DNA of 64,000 nt from Chitinophagales bacterium (GTDB lineage Bacteria > Bacteroidota > Bacteroidia > Chitinophagales > UBA8649), in the NCBI GenBank assembly GCA_020635975.1, contig JACJYT010000010.1:18622-82621 (forward strand). Direction: 5' to 3'. Position numbers and translations under genes: made by a program. Below the pieces are notes generated by a model. It did not search any database. It was not told the origin of the DNA and saw nothing but the letters and a program-made list of their open reading frames with translations. Below are positions 35,861 through 45,050 of the stretch, one piece after another (position 1 is the first letter of the stretch; the number at the start of each line of letters is the position of its first letter).

Positions 35861-37195
35861 ATGTATTACAATAGAAGAGTAGCATATTATACCTTGGGCT
35901 GTAAGCTTAATTTTTCGGAAACCTCTGCTATTAGTAGAAGTCTTCAAGATAATGGCTATACTAAAGTTGACTTTTCTGAGTTAGCAGATTTTTATGTTGT
36001 AAATACCTGTTCCGTTACCGAAAATGCAGATAAGAAATGCAAACAAATTGTAAAGCAAGCTAAGAAAACGAATCCTGATGCAAAGGTTATTATAATTGGC
36101 TGCTATGCCCAATTAAAACCTGAAGAAATTGCCAGTATTAAAGGAGTAGATTTAGTTCTTGGTGCAAATGAAAAGTTTAAACTCCATGAGCACTTAGAAA
36201 ATATTGAGGAGCTTAGTAATAAAAAGCTAATTGCGGGTGCAATTAAAGAAGTTTCTTTTTATTCAGAAGCTTATTCCTTCGGAGAAAGGACAAGAAGTTT
36301 TGTGAAAGTTCAAGATGGATGCGATTATTTTTGTAGTTTTTGTACGATACCTTTGGCACGTGGACGAAGCAGAAGTGCTTCTGTTGAAAAAACCCTTGCT
36401 TTAGTAGAAGAAGTAGCTAAAACCAAGGTCAAAGAAATAGTTTTGACGGGAGTGAATATAGGTGATTTTGGAAAGTCGGAGGATGGTAAAAAAAGAGGTT
36501 CTGAGAATTTTTATCAACTAATTCAAGCTTTGGATAAGGTCTCCGGAATTGAGCGATTTAGAATTTCTTCTATAGAACCCAATCTTCTTCGATCGAATAT
36601 TATAGAATTTGTTGCTAAATCGAATCATTTTGTACCCCATTTTCATATTCCCTTGCAAAGTGGTTCGGATCTTCTCTTGCAAAAGATGCGAAGAAAATAT
36701 GATACTAGCTTGTATCGTAAAAGAATTGAAAAAATTAAGAGTTTAATGCCTCATTGTTGCATTGGAGTAGACGTAATAGTAGGTTTTCCTGGCGAAAGCG
36801 ATGAAGAATTTGCAAAGACTTTAGACTTCCTCAAAGAATTGGATGTTTCCTATTTGCATGTTTTTACCTATAGTGAAAGAGCCAACACAAAAGCGGTATT
36901 AATGGGAGAGGTGGTGCCTTTAGAGAAGAGAAGAGAAAGAAGCAAGATTTTGAGAATTCTATCCGAGAAGAAAAAAAGAGCCTTTTACAGTCAATTTATT
37001 GGTACAGAACAAAACGTTCTCTTAGAAGCAGAAAATGAAGAGGATAGGATGTTTGGTTTCACCGAAAACTATATTAAAGTTAGTCTGCCTTATAATGAAG
37101 ATTTAGTTAACACTATTCAACGTGTAAGACTAGACGAAATATCGAATTCTGGAGTGGTAAAGGCTAGTCTAGTTTTAAACGAATCTTGGGTTTAA
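35861..37195 (+). CDS. mtaB: tRNA t6A37 methylthiotransferase MtaB
   Basis: MtaB converts t6A37 to ms2t6A37 in tRNAs reading ANN codons. The 444-residue protein has the N-terminal MTTase domain with its Cys ligands (TLGCKLN, VNTCSVTE, IIGCYAQ), the radical-SAM CxxxCxxC at Cys154/158/161 (GCDYFCSFC), HIPLQSGSD, VDVIVGFPGE and a C-terminal TRAM-type domain. TLGCKLN and FSETSAI separate it from MiaB. lgt follows after 10 bases, probably cotranscribed. Confidence 0.93.
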   Translation: MYYNRRVAYYTLGCKLNFSETSAISRSLQDNGYTKVDFSELADFYVVNTCSVTENADKKCKQIVKQAKKTNPDAKVIIIGCYAQLKPEEIASIKGVDLVLGANEKFKLHEHLENIEELSNKKLIAGAIKEVSFYSEAYSFGERTRSFVKVQDGCDYFCSFCTIPLARGRSRSASVEKTLALVEEVAKTKVKEIVLTGVNIGDFGKSEDGKKRGSENFYQLIQALDKVSGIERFRISSIEPNLLRSNIIEFVAKSNHFVPHFHIPLQSGSDLLLQKMRRKYDTSLYRKRIEKIKSLMPHCCIGVDVIVGFPGESDEEFAKTLDFLKELDVSYLHVFTYSERANTKAVLMGEVVPLEKRRERSKILRILSEKKKRAFYSQFIGTEQNVLLEAENEEDRMFGFTENYIKVSLPYNEDLVNTIQRVRLDEISNSGVVKASLVLNESWV

Positions 37196-37205
37196 ATTAT
37201 AATTT

Positions 37206-38396
37206 ATGAATTTTATTTTTTTAAGAGCTTACGCTACCTTACCGGAGTTTTTTAATGCTTTGTTTCAAACGGATGCTTTTCCTAATATACCCTTCAATAC
37301 CTATGGTTTTTTCGTAGCTATGGGCTTTATGGTTGCTGCTATTACAGCCTCAATTGAGTTAAAGAGGAAAGGCGAACTCGGACTTATACAGCCTATTCCA
37401 ACTACAGAGCTTGTTGGGGCAAAACCTAAATGGAATGATTTTGTTTTTCCTTCTCTATTGTGGTTCTTTATTGGGATGAAGTTTCTCGGTGCTTTGCTAC
37501 ATGATAGAAGTTTGTTAACTCAAGGACAAGAAACAGTTGCCTATTTGTTTTCATCAAATGGTTATCCTATTTATGGATTTATTAGCGCTGCCTTAGCCTG
37601 TGCATTTACTTATTATAAAATCAATAAAGAAGCCTTAGCAGAACCAAAAGAAATTAAGACCAATATACAGCCTCAGGAGCTGATTGGCGAGTTAGTTTTT
37701 GTTGCTGCTCTTTTTGGAGTAGTTGGCGCAAGTGTTTTTGAGATTATTCAGCCCAATTCAGACATGACCTTGTTAGAGTTGTTTAGTAACCCAATGAATT
37801 TCTTAAGTGGTTTAACAATTTATGGTGGACTTAGCTTTGGAATTCTTGGAGTGGGCATCTATGCTTGGTATCGTAAAATTAAACCTTTCGTTCTGTTTGA
37901 TTCGCTTTCTCCGGGCTTTATTTTAGCTATGGCTTTTGGTAGAATGGGCTGTCATTTTAGTGGTGATGGTGATTGGGGTATTGTTAGTTCGAATCCGCCT
38001 CCTGCTTGGTTGCCAAAGTATTTCTGGAGTAATACTTATGCCCATAATGTAATTAGTGAAGGCGAACGAATAGCAGATTGTGTGGGTCCTTATTGCTATG
38101 AACTAGCGCAAGGCGTTTTTCCTACAGCCATCTATGAAATTATCATGTTTTTGATTTTATTTTTAATTATGTGGGCGCTTAGAAAAAAAGTAACTCATCT
38201 ACCTGGCTTTATGTTTATGCTCTTATTTGTTGTAAGCGGAATTGAGCGTTTCCCTATTGAAATCATTCGTGTTACGGATAGATTTTCGTCATTTTTTAAT
38301 TTGTCGCAAGCACAAATTATTTCTGTTGGAATGATAATCGTTGGAGCAGCTGGGATGATTTATCTGGCTAATAGATATAAACTTAGAAAAGTTTAA
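37206..38396 (+). CDS. lgt: Prolipoprotein diacylglyceryl transferase
   Basis: Lgt adds diacylglycerol to the Cys of prolipoproteins at the inner membrane. The 396-residue polytopic protein carries the signature GRMGCHFSGDGDWG and the C-terminal ERFPIEIIR. It is about 100 residues longer than E. coli Lgt, with an extra loop near residues 65-160. The usual HGGL motif reads YGGL (Tyr206). Substrates encoded in this window include GldJ, the PHP lipoprotein, the Cys-rich lipoprotein and the VWA protein. It is downstream of mtaB and ends at a strong terminator. Confidence 0.92.
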   Translation: MNFIFLRAYATLPEFFNALFQTDAFPNIPFNTYGFFVAMGFMVAAITASIELKRKGELGLIQPIPTTELVGAKPKWNDFVFPSLLWFFIGMKFLGALLHDRSLLTQGQETVAYLFSSNGYPIYGFISAALACAFTYYKINKEALAEPKEIKTNIQPQELIGELVFVAALFGVVGASVFEIIQPNSDMTLLELFSNPMNFLSGLTIYGGLSFGILGVGIYAWYRKIKPFVLFDSLSPGFILAMAFGRMGCHFSGDGDWGIVSSNPPPAWLPKYFWSNTYAHNVISEGERIADCVGPYCYELAQGVFPTAIYEIIMFLILFLIMWALRKKVTHLPGFMFMLLFVVSGIERFPIEIIRVTDRFSSFFNLSQAQIISVGMIIVGAAGMIYLANRYKLRKV

Positions 38397-38409
38397 AAAT
38401 AGTTTAGAC

Positions 38410-38449
38410 AAACAAAAGCCCTAGAATCATCTAGGGCTTTTGTTTTTAA
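38410..38449. terminator. Bidirectional terminator between lgt and the VWA gene
   Basis: A perfect 15-bp stem (38410-38424 with 38431-38445, loop AATCAT, core AGCCCTAG/CTAGGGCT) flanked by A- and T-rich runs. Confidence 0.9.
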
Positions 38450-38462
38450 AGACTAGTCTGGG

Positions 38463-39872
38463 CTATTTCTTTTTCTTTATCTCATATGTGGTCATCTTGT
38501 TCGATTTTTGAATATATTCTTGTTCTTCCGTACTCAAGTTTTCATAATCATCCAAGGATATAGAATAATTTTTGTTGGCTACTTTTTGGCGTTCTATCTC
38601 CTCAGAACTTCCAAATTTTTCTTCACTCAATTTGATGTATTCCGCATTCTTCTCTAATATTTCTTTAGCAATTTCAAAGTTCCCTCTGTCAATTTCTTCA
38701 GCCGCTTCTTCCATTTGTAAATTCGATTCAAAAAGAGTTATTTGCTTCATCGTTAGTTTGTTAAAGCTGTTTTCTACAAGTGCTAGATCATTTATCGGAC
38801 GAATGCTGTTCATATTTTCCATATGAACTTTTTCTACTTTTTCCTTACTTAAATCTTCAAAATCAACTAGGCTTGTAAAAACTAAATCATCTTTATAGAA
38901 GGCGTCTAGACTAAATTTAAACAGAACTGCCTTTGTTTCTTCAGAGTACATTTCCCCTAAATTTATGCTTACGGTATTTGGACTTGCATCATAAGTATAA
39001 CCATACACTCTCTCTAATTGCAAGGCTGCACCTGGATAGTTCACTTCTAACACGACATTTTTCGCAACTAAGGAAAGAAGTCCGTTCATTTCTTTTTCGA
39101 AAATTGCAGGAATTTCCTTAGCCTCGTTTATAAAATAATAGTTTCCTCTTCCTTGTTCTGCAAGCTCGGTCATGAGGTCCTCATTAAAACCAGTTCCTAT
39201 TCCAAAAGTAGAAAGAGAAATATTCTCATTTTTTTTCCATGAAGCAGCAATTTTTGCTAATTCAATTTCGTCGGTAATCCCTTCATTAGCAAGTCCATCC
39301 GAAAGTAAAAAAACTCGATTAATATAATCTGCTTTGTAGTTTTCTTTAACAGCTTCAAAGCCTTTAATCATGCCACCACTTAGAAAAGTACTTCCCCCAC
39401 TATTAATTCTTTTAATCTTAGCAATAATTTCTTCCTTGTTAGTGGCAGCGCTAGCCGCGTGTACTACTTGAACGCCATCTTCATAGCTAATAATCGAAAC
39501 ATAATCTACAGCAGAAAGAAGGTTTACAGCTTGAATTGCAGCATCTTTGGCATAATCTAGCTTTTCACCTTCCATAGAACCACTTCTGTCTATTACAATG
39601 GATAGATTTAAGGGAGTTCGTTGCGCTTCTTTTTTGAAAAAATCGGCTTTTAGTTCTGTATATAAGTAAACGTGATATCTCGGTTCGTCTATGTAGTAGT
39701 AGGCATTGTCGATGGAAGCAAGAAAGGTTAAACTGCCATTTTTGCTCGTTTGCACTTCTTGGTTTGCTTCTATTTTTTCAGAAGTTTTGAGCGTATTCGA
39801 ATTTTCTTCTTGCTTGGGTTTACAAGAGCTCCATAATAGAAATAGTAAAAATAAGGCACTGAAGTTTTTCAT
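38463..39872 (-). CDS. VWA-domain lipoprotein
   Basis: This 469-residue lipoprotein (signal ending LWSSC, Cys17) has a von Willebrand A domain at about residues 85-265. The metal-ion site is DRSGS (Asp-x-Ser-x-Ser), with SGGSTFLSGG and LLSDGLANEG carrying further ligands, so metal-dependent protein binding is plausible. The C-terminal half has a beta-rich segment and a Glu/Lys-rich helical tail (about 385-469) that may form a coiled coil. It resembles YfbK-like VWA proteins of the envelope. Partner unknown. Monocistronic. Confidence 0.82.
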   Translation of the reverse strand: MKNFSALFLLFLLWSSCKPKQEENSNTLKTSEKIEANQEVQTSKNGSLTFLASIDNAYYYIDEPRYHVYLYTELKADFFKKEAQRTPLNLSIVIDRSGSMEGEKLDYAKDAAIQAVNLLSAVDYVSIISYEDGVQVVHAASAATNKEEIIAKIKRINSGGSTFLSGGMIKGFEAVKENYKADYINRVFLLSDGLANEGITDEIELAKIAASWKKNENISLSTFGIGTGFNEDLMTELAEQGRGNYYFINEAKEIPAIFEKEMNGLLSLVAKNVVLEVNYPGAALQLERVYGYTYDASPNTVSINLGEMYSEETKAVLFKFSLDAFYKDDLVFTSLVDFEDLSKEKVEKVHMENMNSIRPINDLALVENSFNKLTMKQITLFESNLQMEEAAEEIDRGNFEIAKEILEKNAEYIKLSEEKFGSSEEIERQKVANKNYSISLDDYENLSTEEQEYIQKSNKMTTYEIKKKK

Positions 39873-39988
39873 AGAGATGGATTTTAAGTTAAGATGTGTT
39901 TCAACGTAAATTCCACAACAATTGGTACTCGAAATGCTAATATATCTTGTTTTTTAACAAATATTTGTTTTTAGATTCTATTCGATCT

Positions 39989-40624
39989 CTAGAAAAAAGG
40001 ATTGTTTTTTTTCTCAAATCCTATTTGAGTTTTTTGTCCATGGCCATTGTAAACAAGCGTATCGTCGGGTAAAGTAAAGAGCTGTTCTTGGATAGACTTA
40101 AGCAATAGCGAATGGTTTCCTCCAGGAAGGTCTGTCCTTCCAATACCCATAAAGAATAGCACATCACCGGCAATTACCAAGTTGTCTGCTTGACTATAAA
40201 AACTTAGACTTGCAGGAGAGTGTCCTGGAGTAAATAAAGCTTTTAGACTGCTTGTGCCAAATTCTATTAGATCGCCTTCTTCTATAAATTTTTCTATTTC
40301 TGGTGAAGCTTCAAAGTTAAAACCATACATCTTACCATGAAGTGGGGCAGCATCCAATACAGCTTTTTCTCCTTGGTGTGCTTCTAGAACTAGCTGGTAT
40401 TCCTTAGCGATAAAAGCATTGCCACAGATGTGGTCGAGATGACAATGGGTGTTTAGTAGTCTAACTGGCTTCAGATTTTCTTTTTGAATAAAGCTCTTTA
40501 TTTGTTTCCTTTCGTTTTCGCTATAGCAGCCTGGGTCTATAATGATGCACTCTTTTGTTTCGTCATAAAGTATATAAGTATTCTCTTGAAAAGGATTAAA
40601 GGAGAAAGAAGCAACATGGATCAT
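39989..40624 (-). CDS. Metallo-beta-lactamase-fold hydrolase (glyoxalase II-like)
   Basis: This 211-residue cytoplasmic MBL-fold enzyme has the metal motif THCHLDH, a downstream TPGHSPAS, VIAGDVLF and YNGHGQKT, giving the full set of zinc ligands. The pattern belongs to the hydroxyacylglutathione hydrolase/YcbL-like group, which cleaves thioesters such as S-lactoylglutathione. The short C-terminus lacks the glutathione-binding domain of true GloB, so the thiol may differ. It is divergent from the large TolB/barrel gene. Confidence 0.88.
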   Translation of the reverse strand: MIHVASFSFNPFQENTYILYDETKECIIIDPGCYSENERKQIKSFIQKENLKPVRLLNTHCHLDHICGNAFIAKEYQLVLEAHQGEKAVLDAAPLHGKMYGFNFEASPEIEKFIEEGDLIEFGTSSLKALFTPGHSPASLSFYSQADNLVIAGDVLFFMGIGRTDLPGGNHSLLLKSIQEQLFTLPDDTLVYNGHGQKTQIGFEKKNNPFF

Positions 40625-40714
40625 TTTTGTTCGTTTAGTAAAAGCTTAGCAAATTTTATAAAATTAAATTATAGTATACAAACTATTCTATGTAATTTTC
40701 GTTTTGAATAAGAT

Positions 40715-43700
40715 ATGCCGAAAAACTTAATAAACATAGTACTTGTAGTTCTTCTAGCAGTATTTAGTTCTTGCTACACAAGCGAAGTATTCGGACAAGC
40801 TTCACAAATATCTTTCGGGAAGAATCGAGTGCAATATAAGGACTTTGATTGGCAGTTTTACGAAACAGACAACTTCAGAATCTATTTTTATCAAGGAGGT
40901 CAAGATATCGGCAAGTATGTCATTCTAAGCTCTGAAAAGTGTTTGTCGGAGGTTAATGAACTACTAAATTTTAAGCTTTCGAAGAAGCTGGATATTATTG
41001 TTTACAATGATATTTCAGATATGCATCAAACTAATATTGGTATTAAGAATGATGTTGAAAGTATAAGTGGTACGGTTCACCTTAAGAACAACAAACTGTT
41101 TATTTATTTTAACGGAAAGCATAGCGAAATAGATAGACAAATTAAAGAAGGCATTGCTCGTTTATACTTGGCAAAAATGAAGTCGGGAACCGGATTTCAA
41201 GAAGTAGTACAAAATACTTTTACCATGAACTTGCCTTTTTGGTTTACAGAAGGTTTAGTAAAGTATACGGGAAATAACTGGGATACCAAATTAGAGAACG
41301 ATTTACGTCAAGGCATTTTATCAGGTCGTTTTAATAATTTATCTAAACTAAAGCCAGAAGAGCAAGTTTTGGTAGGGCATTCGATTTTTAGGTATATCGA
41401 GGATAATTACGGCGAAGAAGCAGTTGCCAATTTACTTTATTTGGCGAAAGTGAATAGAAGTGTAGAAAGTGCTTTTCTCTTTGTTACTGGAAAATATATG
41501 AACAGTGTGCTAGAAGATTGGTACAGGAAGAATAATGAAAGATTCAAGCAGGAACTTGCCCAATTCGAAAGCTTAGATGAAGAGGCCATTCTAGCACTGA
41601 AGAAAAAAAAGGATTTTAAAAATTATCAGGCTAAGCTAAGTCCCGATGGTCGCTATCTTGCTTATACCTCTAATGCTCTTGGAAGATGGAAGGTGATGGT
41701 TTATGACTTGCAAGAAAAGAAAACTCGAATAATTATGAAGGGGGGATTTAAAACGGTTTCTTTGGAAACGGATTTGTCGGCCCCTATGTTGGCTTGGGAG
41801 CCCAAGGGCAAAAAACTAAGTGTAATTTACGAGAAAAGAGATTTTTTCTACATTAAGCATTTTGATTCAGAAAATTTTGAAGTAGAAGCTAAAGCTGAAA
41901 TTTTGAATAAGTTTCAGAAAGTATTTGATTTTGCTTATGCAGAGGATAGTAGAAATCTTTATCTCTCGGCAATGCAGAAGGGGCAAATTGATATCTTTAA
42001 ATATTATTTACCCTCCAACAAGCTTACTAACATTACCAACGATTTTTATGATGATTTACAAGTAAGTTACTTTAATAGCGAAGGCAGATCCGGAGTTTTA
42101 TTCATTTCCAACAGACCAGATGATCTTTTGCTAAGTGCACGCCTAGACACCCTTTTGCCCAACGCTAAATTTGATGTTTTCTTTTACGATGAGAATAATC
42201 CTTTTCAAGCTCTTACTCAAATTACACAGACGCCATTAGCAAATGAAAGCCTGCCACAAGCTTTTAATGATAGCACTTACACATTTTTGAGCGATATGAC
42301 GGGGATAAATTCTCAATATGTTGGTGAAATTATATCGCAAAAAGTCGGGGACAGAAGAAAGTATGTTTATTCTGTCAATGAGACGGATAGATTAGATTCA
42401 ATAGAAATAGATTTAGACAAAAACTTAGAAGATGCTTTGGCTCAAGATCAAAGTTTAAAAGAAATTATTTCAACAAGTATAGTTCCAGTTTATAAACTTA
42501 AAGGAAGCAACCAACTTTATAAAAAGTATTATGAAAGTATGGAGGAGATTTCTTTGGGGAAATATTGCGAGCAACAAGTGGAATTTTTAAAGCATAATAA
42601 CAAAGCAAGTTTTTTGCTTCAAGATAAAGACTTTAGTTATGCAGGAATCGATGACAGTTCTTCCTTTATTCTAGAACAGCTTGATGAATGGGAAAAAAAC
42701 CAAGCCGTTCAGGTGGAAAAGATAGAGTTAAGAAAAGATACAGCCTTTGTAGAGCCAATTCGAACGCCAATTTTTCAGAGTAAGTTTGATACTTGGGAAA
42801 GTATATCTGAAGCGCATAAAAAGGCCTTTCTTAATGAGTTGCCAAGTGCAGAAAGCGGACAAGAAGATACGGGATATAAATTTTCTAGAACTAGACAATA
42901 TTTCTTGAAATTTATGACAGAGGATATATCCTTTAGTTTGGATAATTCCTTATTGGTGAATAGTTATCAAGCCTTTAATCCAGGAAACCCAGTATTCAAT
43001 CAGCCCAGTTTAAATAGTATGATTCGTTTTGGTATAACCGATTTATTTGAAGATCATAAGATTCATGGAGGCATCCGATTACCTTTTAATTTCAGGGGTT
43101 CAGAAATTTATATTAGCTATGAAAACTTTAAAAAGAGATGGGATAAAAGTTTGACCTATTATCGCAAGTCGAATTCGGAAGATGTGGATGATGTAAGTAG
43201 GAATAATCAAAGTATAGGAAATTCTGTTCCTGGAACTATCAACACAAGAACAAATTTAGTAGAATCGCAACTCAAATATCCTTTTAATCAATTGAACAGT
43301 ATGCGCTTCAAATTAGGATTTAGAAATGATAGGAATATTGTTAAAGCAAGTGATATTACGACTTTGCAAATGCCTAATTCGAGTAGTAATTGGCTTTATT
43401 CTAGAGTGGAATTTGTACACGATCACACCCTGAATGTTGCAAAAAACATTAAGAATGGTTTACGACTTAATGTGTATTACGAATTTCAAAAGGAAATACC
43501 AACTAGAGAAGATGAAGTTCTAAATCAGAGTGTTCAACTACCGGTTTTTAATAATTCTTATCTAATGCTTTGGGGTTTTGATGCCAGACATTACCAAAAG
43601 CTATATAAAACTATTATTTGGGCTAATAGGTTGGCCTATAGTTCTTCCGTAGGAACAAAAAAGATGATTTATTATTTAGGCGGTATCGATGGTATGTTAC

Positions 43701-44161
43701 GGCCTCAGTTTAATCAAGAAACTATCGTTAATCAAAATAATACTTATGCTTTTCAAAGTTTAGCTTTGAATATGCGAGGGTTCCAACAAAATATTCGAAA
43801 TGGTAATAGTTTTATGGTATGGAACTCCGAAATTCGAATTCCTATTTTTTCTGCCTTTGCTAGGAAAGAGATTAAGTCTAGCTTATTAGAGAACATACAA
43901 ATTGTTGGTTTTGTAGATGTAGGAACGGCATGGGAAGGATTTTCTCCCTTTGGAAATGGTAATATTGCTCAGGAGATTAGACAAAATTCGGTATCTACCG
44001 CACGCATTGATATCTATAAGCAACCGGTAGTACTCGGATTTGGAAGTGGTTTACGCACCGAAATTATGGGCTACTTTATACGCGCCGATTTGGGTTGGGG
44101 TTATGATACTGGGAAAATTAACAAGCCTAGGTTTCAGCTTGCTATGGGCTATGATTTTTAA
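40715..44161 (+). CDS. TolB-like propeller / outer-membrane barrel fusion with degenerate metallopeptidase-like domain
   Basis: This 1,148-residue envelope protein has an N-terminal signal (PKNLINIVLVVLLAVFSSC...VFGQ; either lipidated at Cys20 or cleaved after FGQ). Residues about 40-285 resemble a gluzincin/peptidase-MA domain, with FWFTEGLVKYTG, but the HExxH site is replaced by KEGIARL. Then come TolB/PD40-type propeller repeats (LSPDGRYLAYTSN, LFISNRPDD; about 300-560). The C-terminal about 350 residues look like a BamA/surface-antigen barrel ending YDF. It is probably an outer-membrane protein of unknown role. The next gene, mscS-like, follows closely. Confidence 0.8.
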   Translation: MPKNLINIVLVVLLAVFSSCYTSEVFGQASQISFGKNRVQYKDFDWQFYETDNFRIYFYQGGQDIGKYVILSSEKCLSEVNELLNFKLSKKLDIIVYNDISDMHQTNIGIKNDVESISGTVHLKNNKLFIYFNGKHSEIDRQIKEGIARLYLAKMKSGTGFQEVVQNTFTMNLPFWFTEGLVKYTGNNWDTKLENDLRQGILSGRFNNLSKLKPEEQVLVGHSIFRYIEDNYGEEAVANLLYLAKVNRSVESAFLFVTGKYMNSVLEDWYRKNNERFKQELAQFESLDEEAILALKKKKDFKNYQAKLSPDGRYLAYTSNALGRWKVMVYDLQEKKTRIIMKGGFKTVSLETDLSAPMLAWEPKGKKLSVIYEKRDFFYIKHFDSENFEVEAKAEILNKFQKVFDFAYAEDSRNLYLSAMQKGQIDIFKYYLPSNKLTNITNDFYDDLQVSYFNSEGRSGVLFISNRPDDLLLSARLDTLLPNAKFDVFFYDENNPFQALTQITQTPLANESLPQAFNDSTYTFLSDMTGINSQYVGEIISQKVGDRRKYVYSVNETDRLDSIEIDLDKNLEDALAQDQSLKEIISTSIVPVYKLKGSNQLYKKYYESMEEISLGKYCEQQVEFLKHNNKASFLLQDKDFSYAGIDDSSSFILEQLDEWEKNQAVQVEKIELRKDTAFVEPIRTPIFQSKFDTWESISEAHKKAFLNELPSAESGQEDTGYKFSRTRQYFLKFMTEDISFSLDNSLLVNSYQAFNPGNPVFNQPSLNSMIRFGITDLFEDHKIHGGIRLPFNFRGSEIYISYENFKKRWDKSLTYYRKSNSEDVDDVSRNNQSIGNSVPGTINTRTNLVESQLKYPFNQLNSMRFKLGFRNDRNIVKASDITTLQMPNSSSNWLYSRVEFVHDHTLNVAKNIKNGLRLNVYYEFQKEIPTREDEVLNQSVQLPVFNNSYLMLWGFDARHYQKLYKTIIWANRLAYSSSVGTKKMIYYLGGIDGMLRPQFNQETIVNQNNTYAFQSLALNMRGFQQNIRNGNSFMVWNSEIRIPIFSAFARKEIKSSLLENIQIVGFVDVGTAWEGFSPFGNGNIAQEIRQNSVSTARIDIYKQPVVLGFGSGLRTEIMGYFIRADLGWGYDTGKINKPRFQLAMGYDF

Positions 44162-44181
44162 AATTTTAGAAATAGAAAGTT

Positions 44182-45048
44182 TTGAAAGAAATTTTACAAT
44201 ACAAATTATTTTCTTGGAATGGCCAAGCAATTTTACTAGAGAATTTGTTCATTGCTAGTATTATTGTTGTAAGTCTACCTTTAATGTTTTGGCTGTTTAA
44301 GAAATTCGTTCTTAACCGATATTATAGAAGGAAAAATATGGATGAAGGCCGAGTTTATGCCTTTAACCAGCTATTAAAATACTTCGTTTATGTTATTACC
44401 TTGATGCTTGCGGTTCAATCTCTAGGCTTCGAGTTATCTGTAATTTGGGCGGCTGGAGCCGCCTTATTGGTTGGAGTTGGATTGGGTTTGCAGCAAACTT
44501 TTAATGATTTTGCATCAGGAATTATTTTACTCTTAGAAGGAACGGTTCAGAAGGGAGATTGGATAGAAATCGGAAATACCATAGGTGAAGTAAAGAAAAT
44601 TGGCTTGAGAACTTCTTTGATAACGACGAGAAGAAACATCTCTATTATTGTTCCAAATTCTAAGATTACAGTAGATAATGTAATTAATTTAAGTCATAAT
44701 AATAAGGTTATTCGACATGATATTGCTGTTGGAGTTGCTTATGGAAGCGATACGCAATTAGTTAAAAAAGTACTTTTAGAATGTGCTCAACGCCATTCTA
44801 AGGTGATGCCAGGTGCTTTTGTTCGTTTTGTCGATTTCGGAGATTCTGCCCTGAATTTTGAGCTTTTATTTTGGTCTTCTGAATACCAACAAATAGAAGA
44901 TGTTCGAAGTGACTTAAGATTTATGATAGACATTGCTTTTAGGAAGCATAATATATCCATCCCTTTTCCTCAAAGAGATTTGCATATCAAAGGAGCTGTG
45001 CATGCACATTTCAACGATAGGATAATAGAAAAACAAGATAAAAAGTAG
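44182..45048 (+). CDS. Small-conductance mechanosensitive channel (MscS family)
   Basis: This 288-residue inner-membrane channel protein uses a TTG start, 20 bases after the TolB/barrel gene. It has three membrane segments (about 20-38, 65-83, 90-110). The pore-lining helix is Gly/Ala-rich (AAGAALLVGVGLGLQQTFND). The MscS beta domain follows (ILLLEGTVQKGDWIEIGNTIGEV and IIVPNSKI), with a C-terminal alpha/beta domain. It releases solutes on hypo-osmotic shock. A start codon further upstream is excluded by the neighbouring stop. Confidence 0.92.
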   Translation: MKEILQYKLFSWNGQAILLENLFIASIIVVSLPLMFWLFKKFVLNRYYRRKNMDEGRVYAFNQLLKYFVYVITLMLAVQSLGFELSVIWAAGAALLVGVGLGLQQTFNDFASGIILLLEGTVQKGDWIEIGNTIGEVKKIGLRTSLITTRRNISIIVPNSKITVDNVINLSHNNKVIRHDIAVGVAYGSDTQLVKKVLLECAQRHSKVMPGAFVRFVDFGDSALNFELLFWSSEYQQIEDVRSDLRFMIDIAFRKHNISIPFPQRDLHIKGAVHAHFNDRIIEKQDKK

Positions 45049-45050
45049 CT

